Source of the DNA: Ilex aquifolium
Lineage: Eukaryota > Streptophyta > Magnoliopsida > Aquifoliales > Aquifoliaceae
NCBI GenBank assembly: GCA_951799425.1
Contig: OX637391.1
Location: forward strand, 28,267,701-28,331,700
Direction: 5' to 3'
DNA: 64,000 bases
Both the position numbers and the translations under genes were made by a program. Positions 56,015-64,000 of the stretch are shown here, piece after piece (positions within the stretch are counted from its first letter, which is position 1; every line of letters begins with the position of its first letter). The notes under the pieces were generated by a model that searched no databases, had not been told where the DNA came from, and saw only the letters and a program-made list of their open reading frames with translations.

Positions 56015-58548
56015 CATAACAATCATCATAATTCAACATACCACCACATAATCAATACATATCTAATCATCAGTGTAGGTTTGGCAAAATTCCCAATCAT
56101 AATTCATCATACCACCACAACCCGTGCCTGATGGCACTGTATAATACAAAGAAAATTGAGCATTAGTTGTATGAAGATTTAAAATCAATCTAAGGACACT
56201 ATTTTTTAAAAAAAAAAAATTGGCAAAATTCCCTCTAAAAATAGTACACAAAAAAAAAAAAAACCTACATAATTTATATATTTTGTACTCGTATCCAAAA
56301 ACCTGTAGTTAACTTCAACTCCGAAATGTGAATAAAATTGAAAGTTTTTATTTATACAATCATATATTACCAGATTAAAGTAAGTGAGATTCATATCAAT
56401 CTAATGATAGAGATAACAAATAAAAACTTAACTACTATGAGAGACCACATCTTAGTCGCATTATTCACATACATAGAACTAGAATGCTCAGAAAAATGTT
56501 GGTACCAATATTATAAGCTTGTTGAAATGGGTTTCAAGATACTAAAAAAATATAGCAACACAACCACTACTCATTTCTCTCAATCATTTAAAACTAAAGT
56601 GCATCGAAATTCTATCAATCATTCAAAGATTCAAAAAACCTTGACAGAATGAAAAAATAATACATCAAAATTTTATGAAAAAACGAGTTTTAAATCGAGA
56701 GCAAAATGACAGCTTACAATTTTGTGATTGAAAGAACTAATGCGAATAGTTCATTGTCGATCCTACTCTTATATCTACACAAGTGTGTGGAACATATCAA
56801 AATTAATATCAATAATATGCCTGATATGCATTGATTTCCATGACAACAATATTCCATTCCTACATGTACATATTCATTCACATTCAAAGCAAAAGAAAGC
56901 ATTCTCCTTCTCATACCCACTATTTAATTACACCTTGAGTTGTTGACTGTGGCCAAACAACAATCAGTAAGAGCTAAAACACATGCCCAAAATTATGTTC
57001 AAGCAAACAAAACTCAACTCTTTAATTCATTGTAGGAGCAAAAACTATAGCCACAACCAATAAATGCATATACACACATCCCCAAGATATTCAATCTAAG
57101 TAATACAATTAGGATTAAGATTTGGATTTGGATTCGAAGAAAGTTACATAACTATTGGTGGAGTTGGGAAGCGCTGGCGGTTTACTTTGATAGGTTGAGG
57201 TGATGGTGGCTGGGCAGCAACGTAAGAGATATGGGGTACTCTATTTTGTCCGGTAATTATATGCTATGCCTTTGTTCTAAGCAGTGGAAGAATTGAGGAA
57301 GATCAACATGGTCAAAATTCCACATATTCCAATGTCAATGTTAACCATTAATCTGCACAAATTGCTCAATCCTGACAAAAGTCAGAGGGAATGAAAAGGA
57401 AGAGATTTGTGTTTCTATTTATTATAACATCATAATTCTCTCAAACAAAATCAAAGTCTTAGTAATAAGGGTTGTATCATAGAAAGAGTTACCCTTAATT
57501 ACTTTAAGCACTCTTCGAATTCATCTTACTCCATGAGAATTGTTTCAGCTGATTAAAAAGATTTGCATTAGACCAAAACCAATGAAATGAAAAATTATAA
57601 TATTCCAATACCAAGCCGAACCAACAATCCATTTCTAAGTAAGCTCTCTATGGGTATTAAGAAGACATTATACGACTAAACAAAGCAAGTAGTATCTCAC
57701 ATTTAACTTGTCGTATGTATGACGATATTTAGCTAGGCAAGTGTTTCCATCTTTTTTTTCTAAACATTAAACCTTTATTATTTTCTTGCAAAGCTTGTGC
57801 AATTAAACCAAGAGAAAATCATAACCATGCAAGTCAAAAAAGAAAATCCTACCCGAGGACATGGCGTTAAAAGCTTTCTCCATGCAACCTCAACGTTTGA
57901 TTTTAATTGTTGTTAATTCTGCCAATGCAACACCCTGCAATTTGGTTTCGCTTTTTTATCCTATCTCCTATCACCACTTTTCATAAAGTACCCAAATAGA
58001 AAAATGAATATAAAACAAATAACCAACAAAGTTAACTGAGCAATGAAAGATCCAAAACCCATTAATGACACATGGGCAATGAACACAACATGGTAGAACC
58101 ATACCTATACCACACTCGTTTCTTCCCTTTATCTTTCTCTCACACTGCCAACATCTCACAACCCCTTCGAAACCACAACTGCTTCATTGCCTACAACATT
58201 CACACACACCACTCCATCACCCAATTCAACCAAAAACAAGCAAATAAAAAATTAACATTGAATAAAAGATCAAAAATGTAAAATCAAAAAAAGTAGCCAA
58301 AACTTGAGAATTAAGTATCTTAGATCTCAATGTGGTCCATGAATTTGTGAATTATTAGAAGTTACCAATAACTTGATCAAGGCGTATGACATATTCATTA
58401 GATCGAAAATCAGAATCAAAGCTTCACATATTTTTTCAATCACATAATATTAATCACAATCAATTACCCAACAAAATTCCAACATACGATCTCAATCATT
58501 ACACACATAATCTTAATCATAATAATCCTAAAAATCTTATTGCATGAA
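56015..58548. other. Unassigned AT-rich DNA, probably Helitron body
   Basis: No credible ORF is seen. A second Helitron-like hairpin (cccgtgcc tgat ggcac, 56121-56137) lies near the left edge, and the phrase ggcaaaatt(c/t)ctcta is shared with 48420-48440, suggesting a related Helitron body. A phrase containing ataccaccaca occurs twice (about 56038 and 56109). No Helitron 5' end or continuation of D's LTR could be found. Confidence 0.35.
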
Positions 58549-60743
58549 TGTAACACCCCAAAACACACCCTGGACGGCATTACATTCTAAAACCATTTAC
58601 ATAATGAGAGCACTAAGATAATCCATCAATAAGAAAATTTTTCCATTCATCATCCATAGAATTTACAATATCATCCCAAAAGAATAAGCCAAGCTATGGC
58701 CACAATATCAAAAAAATATGTCAAACTATGACATTTACATCTCAAAGGATCAAACGTAACTTAGTAGCGGAATAACAAAAGAAAACTAAACTTCACATGA
58801 TTTCAAAATAAATTCTCAAGTCTAGTGTAAAAGAAGCTATGTCTCTACAGGTCCACCTCGAGATCTAGATTCCCCTCGGGTGGGGCCTCCCAATACCCCG
58901 GCTCGTCAACTCCGAGATTCTCCTCTAGCACCAAATCTGAAAATGTTTAACTGTAGGGGGTGAGCACTAAGCTCTGTAGCAACATTCTTCCCAAACTCGA
59001 ACAAGGTTTATAAAAGCATATAAAATGGCCGGTCTCATTTCACAAATAGCATATATAATCTTTGAAGTAAAACAGAGACATTTTAGAATGGATCTCAAGT
59101 TTAAGTAACAACAATAATTTAAATGAACAGTAAAAGAAACCAAGATCCAACACATATCAATTTTCCAAAATATAAACCATTTTCCCACAAGACCTTGTGG
59201 AATCCCATACTCCCACAAGTGCTTGTAGGTAACCATTTTTCACAATAATCCAATAATCCATAACTTGAATATCCCACAATCATATGTATATGTATCTCAA
59301 ACATGATGTGAGACAAACCCCAGGAATCAACACATTGAGTAATATCTAGCCCACACACACCCACACAAATCTTATCAAAGATATCCATCCTTTAGGAAGG
59401 GCGTATGCCATACCAATGGCAGTGACGTATCCAACCCAGGTATTAGTATACTAACCCTCTGACACGGCACCCGTGAGCAATAGCGGTTTAGTCTTACCAA
59501 AGCACTAACCCCACTACGAGTGGTAGGAAAAATGCCAACCCACACGGAGCAAGCAACACGCCTACCCACTCTACGATATCTCGTCAAAGGCCACCCATGG
59601 TCATCCCACACTCATAAGAGATACAATACCAAACCCAATTTCACAATTTACAAGTATATCTTAAAAACCCCCAAATTTATCACATGACAATTTCAATAAA
59701 CAATTACAAAAATACAAGAGATCACCACAACATCATTTTATTACTCAACACCAAGCACTATGATTTCAAAATCAATAATAAAGGAAGAATTTAAGAAGAA
59801 AACCATCACTCTCCAATAACTAGGGTTTTGAAACACAAAAAGAGATTTCATGGGTATTCAACCCTAACTTTGTTAAAAACATGTAATCTTTGCCCAAAAG
59901 ACTAAGAGATGATGATTTCATATCATATATATAACATTTAGAGCAAAACATACTTATATACATAAGTCATAACCTCAATGTAAGAGAAAGAGAAGAAATC
60001 CCCTACCTTTCTTCTTCCTATGTGTTCTTGAAAACTTGAAGTTTTGATCTTCTTCAAGGTGCAAATCCTCCTTTGATCTTGTGTTTTCCCCTTCTTTCCT
60101 CCTCTCTAAGTCTTCCTAGGATTTGAAATGTTGAAATGGGACTAATGGAGGCATCCTTATGTATTTATAGGGTGAGAAATGGCCTCATGTGCGCGATTCT
60201 GAAACCCAGAATTCGCAAGTCACGTTCGAACGTCATTGGCGTTCGAACGTTCGTCACTCCCAGTACTTTTTTTTTTCCATCAGACAAGAGTACTGGAACG
60301 CACTTTCGTTCGAACGTTTATTCACGTTCAAACGTCGATTCACGTTCGAACGGAATTCCTGTTTCTACTGAAACTTCCAGTGAAGTTTTGGCCTATTTAG
60401 AGATTGATTTGGAAATTTTTCGTGAAATACTCTTTTGTAGCCCTGGAAGTATTCTATCTACTGTCAAAATTTCAGAGCCAACGGAAATTAGAATAAAAAT
60501 TTATGATCAAAATACTAGGAAGTGTCCAAAATCCTTTCTACCCAAGTTTTCTCTTAAATGTGCTTTCATTCCGAAAATCTTCCTAGCTTCTAATACATAC
60601 CCTATGACACCGCCTAACATTTTTATTGCTACTTTTCCAATCTACCAAATTCAAACACACATCACTACGCATATCCCCATTTTTACAATATTTGTTTACT
60701 ATATATCTATATACATATATAAAAGAAAATGTGGGGTGTTACA
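58549..60743 (-). repeat. Element G 3' LTR (Tekay copy 3)
   Basis: 2,195 bp from tgtaacaccccaaaaca to gtggggtgttaca, homologous to 799-2816 and 31462-33611. The promoter module is at 60162-60358: TATA box tatttata 60162-60169, with GTTCGAAC palindromes (one changed by a base) and the agtact block upstream. Confidence 0.88.
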
Positions 60744-60745
60744 AT

Positions 60746-60760
60746 CCACCCCCCTTAAAG
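60746..60760 (-). promoter_or_regulatory. Element G polypurine tract
   Basis: The minus strand reads CTTTAAGGGGGGTGG, two bases before the LTR start TGTAACACC and after a tcgaggacgaaac motif. This is the classic plant chromovirus 3' arrangement. Confidence 0.85.
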
Positions 60761-60779
60761 AAAGTTTCGTCCTCGAAAC

Positions 60780-61330
60780 TTACCTCAAGTAGCGAACAAA
60801 TATGGATACTTCTCCCGCATTTCTTGCTCTGGTTCCCATGTAGCTTCCTCCACTCCATGGTGTTGTCACAACACCTTCACTAGTCGGATGACTTTGTTAC
60901 GGAGCACCTTCTCTTTGGCGTCGAGAATCTTCCCCGGTTGTTCTTCATAGGTTGCTCCATCTTGAATTTCAATATCTTCCAAGTTCACGACTGGAGTTGC
61001 ATCCGAGTGACACCTTCTCAACATGGACACGTGGAACTCGTCATGTACTCCGGATAGCTGGGCTGGTAGTCGAAGTTGATATGCCGCCTTGCCTACCGCT
61101 TTGATTACCTCAAACGGTCTGGTATATCTTGGCGCTAACTTGCCCTTCTTGCCGAATCGAAACACGCCCTTCTTGTGTGACACCTTGGGAAACATGTAAT
61201 CTCCCACTTTGAATTCCAAGGATCTTCGGCTGTGGTCCGCATAGCTCTTTTGTCTACTTTGCGCCGTGCGTAGCCTCTCTCGGATGAGTTGAATCTTCTC
61301 CGTAGTTTCCCCATTGTAGTCCTTATTCCG
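60780..61330 (-). pseudogene. Element G: integrase C-terminus and chromodomain
   Basis: Recognisable are MEFKVGDYMFPKVSHKKGVF, GKLAPRYTRPFEVIKAVGKA (GPY/F module), LSGVHDEFHVSMLRR and the start of a chromodomain (NKVIRLVKVL), with its end encoded just downstream. Fossil. Confidence 0.78.
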
Positions 61331-62398
61331 TTAGTTCGCTGCGCACTCTGATATAAATTACAATCCACCAAACGTTACAGTTGAAACCTAACCAGACTTG
61401 TCCTCCCATTTTAGCTTCCAAATACATATACATTTTTTTTTTCAACGAAATAATTTAAGAAAATTAACATAATATCATCGAAAATACCATTTTAGTGGTC
61501 ACTACCAATCACTAGAGTTTTGAATTCATGAGCAAATAAATAATCAAGCTTTGGAATCAAGAATAAATGGCTATCAAGTTTGGAAATCAATAACAAAAGA
61601 ACAAGCAAGGTTTGAAATTAATAACAAACGAATCTCAAGTTTTTTTGGAATCCAAAATAAAGGAACAATCAAGTCTCGAATTCCATAACAAACCCATATC
61701 AAGCTTTGGAATCAAAATGAGAAACAATCAAGGCTTGAAATCAAGAACAAAGTAACAATCGAATCTTGGAGTCAATAACAAAGACATATCAAACTTTGTA
61801 ATCAGGAACTAATAAGTCTCAAGTTTCGAACTCAAAAACAAAGAGTAATCAAGTATTGAAATCAATAATAAACGAATATCAAGTTTTGGAACCGAGAACG
61901 AAGGAATATCAAGTATTGAAGTCAAGAGCAATTGAATGTCAAATCTTGAAATCAATAACCAATAAATATCAAGTATTGAATATCGAAAATAATTGAATCA
62001 CAAGGGTAGAATCAATAACAAACGAATATCGAATTTAGATACCAAGAACAAATGGATCATTAAGCTTAGGAAATTAAGGACAAGGAAACAATCAAGTCTC
62101 GAGATCAATAACAACGGATATCAAGCTTGGAATCAGAGATAAAGTAACAATCATATATTGGAATCGATAACAAACGACTATCAAGGTTTGAAATCAATGA
62201 CAAATGCAAGATAAAGAGAAAACACCTCTCCCTTGAAAACTAGGATTTCAAGGGCATCCCAAAAGGATTTGGTGGTCACCCACCCATAACATAGCTTAGA
62301 ACAAATAATATTTAAGTTCGGGAATCAAGAGCAAAGGAGAAATCAAGAGAAAAACACATCTCCTTTGTAAACTAGGGTTTGAAGGCATAAGAAAAGAT
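61331..62398. repeat. Degenerate minisatellite, about 30-38-base units
   Basis: From about 61540 to 62240 the phrase aatcaataacaaacgaatat followed by caag(t/c)ttt(g)gaa recurs roughly twenty times with much variation. A similar single phrase (gaaatcaataataaagga) occurs in the Tekay LTRs (1823, 32638, 59768), so the array may have grown from LTR sequence. It lies where most of pol would be expected. No ORF. Confidence 0.6.
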
Positions 62399-62872
62399 TT
62401 AGGGTTTACCCAACCATAATATATTTGAGAACAAGGTAGTGTTATCCAGAATGGCAAGACATGATGATTCCCTAGCAAGTAGATATAAATTAGAGTCAAA
62501 GATTACATATAAATAAACCCTACTGGTATCCCCTTGTTTTCCCGTAGGCAAGTTAACATATACAGTAAGTTCTATTTCCTCGAAACTCAATCTCAATTCC
62601 ACAGCGTACACAATACGTAGAAAAGAATAAGTCGCATAGGAATCAAATATAATTCGGGCCCAAAAATTGTAGAGAAGAGCAATACCTTCCACCACGGCGT
62701 TGGAGGCATCTTCCTCCGGTTGAGTCAAAGCAAAAACCCTTCCTTGATTGGCGCCGCCGGGGGCTTGAGCTTGTAACGGTATCTGTGGTGGTAGTGACTG
62801 TCGTAGCGGTGGCCTGTTTCCATTCACTCGCCAGTTGCTTGGTTGGTCTTGGTGGAAAGCAATGGACAATTA
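62399..62872 (-). pseudogene. Element G: Gag end and protease
   Basis: A glutamine/proline-rich linker leads to NQGRVFALTQPEEDASNAVV and LYNFWARIIFDSYATYSF, the typical chromovirus sequence before and around the protease active site. Fossil. Confidence 0.75.
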
Positions 62873-63195
62873 TCATTGAAGTGCCCAACACCTCCACAGG
62901 CAAAACATCGGCGTGCATCCGTGCCTACTCTCTCTGGTACGCCTCCCGCTCCTCGAGCTATCTGAGGTCTCTGCTGTTCTGGCCTTTGTAGAGGTAGCTG
63001 GTTTGCTGGTACTTGCTCGGTTGCTTATTTGGTCCTTGGGGGAAACAAGGGGCATCTATGTTTGAAGTGCCCATACTCTCCGCATGCAAAGCATTGGCGC
63101 GGGTCAGTGCTTGTTCTATTCTGAGTCACTTCATCTCCTCGAGCTGTCAGAAGTCTCTGTCCACCTGCCTGGTCTGGACTTCGGTATGGTGCTGC
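62873..63195 (-). pseudogene. Element G: Gag zinc-knuckle region
   Basis: Two CCHC knuckles can be read: CFACGEYGHFKHRCP (near 63060-63105) and a second, partly decayed one near 62870-62915. The region is cut at 63195 by the LTR insertion. Fossil. Confidence 0.7.
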
Positions 63196-64000
63196 TGATG
63201 AGCGCATAATATTGCATATTTGAAGGGCTCATTACATGCATTATAACTCAACTTTTGCATTTAAATATTTAGTGTTAGCCAAAATTGTCAATAATGTTGA
63301 TATTTTGATGTTGCATGTTTTTATACCTTAAATCATGTATTTTATAACCTTGCAACTATGATGGATGTGTGGTGAAGGAATAGACACAATACATGAAGAA
63401 TTGGAGGCTTAAAAGTGAAGAAATCAATAAGGCATTGGTGCTTGGGAACAAGGGCATCAACAGCCACATCATTTGGAAGCACTTCCTTGGTTTTCCTCCA
63501 TTTTGGCCATGATCTACTCAGAATCAGGAAAAGTTCAAAACATGAAAGTTGTAGATCTGGATGTCTTCTATATTTTTTCGAAATTTCAGCTCAATCGGAT
63601 GGTTGGATCAAAAGTTATGCCAATTCTACGACAACTGGTCCAGAGCAGACAACTACCGGAAATACCTACCGGTAGTTAGCACTCCAGTAGCAAATGACTA
63701 CCGGTAGTTATCACTCCAGTAGCTAATAACTACCGGTAGTCACTACCGGTAGGTCGTCCAGAAGTGCCCAGAACGACTTCTTTCTTGCTCCACTTGCTTG
63801 GGGGTCCCACCTACACTTCTCCCACGCCTAGCCTGACATTTTATCCCTACAACCATGCCTCCCTTACACAAATGGAAGACTTTGGAGGCTTGGCATTGAA
63901 TGAAGAGGAGAGAGAAGTGGGCTGCCATATGGGGTTGCAGGCTAGCCTGTCGAGACTCATCAACTCAGCCCCCTCTTGATGGGAGGCTTTGCACACACCT
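63196..64000 (+). mobile_element. LTR of the E/D-related Athila family (copy H3), runs off the window
   Basis: It starts tgatgagcgcataat, identical for its first 30-odd bases to the LTR start at 24393. The palindrome slot at about 63655-63755 holds four TACCGGTA words and a variant. The right end and target duplication are outside the window; the left flank is gctgc. Whether it is a solo LTR or part of a longer element cannot be told. Confidence 0.83.

Larger units (their letters stand above)
58549..63195 (-). mobile_element. Tekay-like chromovirus remnant G
   Basis: A minus-strand element: 3' LTR 58549-60743, purine tract 60746-60760, integrase tail with the chromodomain region, a minisatellite stretch, protease and Gag zinc knuckles. 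It is cut on the right by the LTR at 63196. Most of pol is not seen. This copy proves the family and orientation of the solo LTRs at 799 and 31462. Broken fossil with several breaks. Confidence 0.83.

Noticed and set aside
57121-57260. Possible host gene exon (GC-richer patch)
   Set aside because: No ORF of useful length, splice signals or recognisable protein wording; it may be DNA captured by a Helitron but this cannot be supported from sequence alone.
60136-60792. 218-residue ORF across the Tekay LTR
   Set aside because: It reads antisense through the LTR promoter and palindrome module and is not kept in the other two LTR copies.

Overview
The window is plant nuclear DNA, almost certainly from a flowering plant with a large repeat-rich genome. 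The evidence is Ty3/gypsy LTR retrotransposons of two plant lineages (Athila-type and Tekay-like chromoviruses), plant Helitron ends, TATA-box LTR promoters and primer sites matching plant tRNA-Asp and initiator tRNA-Met. I see no host gene, rRNA, tRNA gene or CRISPR array. Essentially all of it is nested mobile DNA, and all protein-coding pieces belong to retroelements, which are treated here as fossils.

Nesting, outermost first. Athila-type element D (+) holds a pol tail at 40264-40421 and runs on from 43461 to its 3' LTR edge at 48249. Chromovirus C (-, 30809-40263) inserted into D. Athila element A (+, from before base 1 to 30808) inserted at the edge of C's 3' LTR. Athila element B (-, 10428-28463, 18 kb, both LTRs present) inserted into A just before A's 3' end. 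B itself received two solo LTRs (14334-16243, 24393-26231). A also carries a Tekay solo LTR (799-2816) and a Helitron (7284-9519). C carries another Tekay solo LTR (31462-33611). D carries a solo LTR of C's family (40422-43460), a small hAT-like element (43830-44482), and a Helitron end in its 3' LTR. Into that Helitron a young non-autonomous Athila relative, E (-, 48493-56014), inserted. After 2.5 kb of unassigned non-coding DNA comes Tekay remnant G (-, from 58549), cut at 63196 by a third LTR of the same family as the two in B.

The Athila-type elements encode Gag, protease, reverse transcriptase/RNase H and integrase. Downstream they carry two extra ORFs: a small basic cysteine-rich protein and a larger plant-transposon-protein ORF in the env-like position. 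E keeps only the cis signals (tRNA-Asp primer site, purine tract, 3' region) plus a Gag-like protein with three zinc knuckles, so it probably used enzymes of a relative.

The most interesting signals are: (1) the small extra ORF, conserved between A and B, which resembles the cysteine-rich nucleic-acid-binding proteins of carlaviruses; (2) arrays of short CG-centred palindromes placed just upstream of TATA boxes in LTRs of unrelated lineages, and again before the env-like ORF inside B, with different palindrome words in the same slot of otherwise homologous LTRs; (3) a three-hairpin block with compensatory changes upstream of the 3' purine tract in A, B and E; (4) an inverted LTR pair around 40.3 kb. 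All similarity statements come from reading the sequence and from recall of families; no database search was run.
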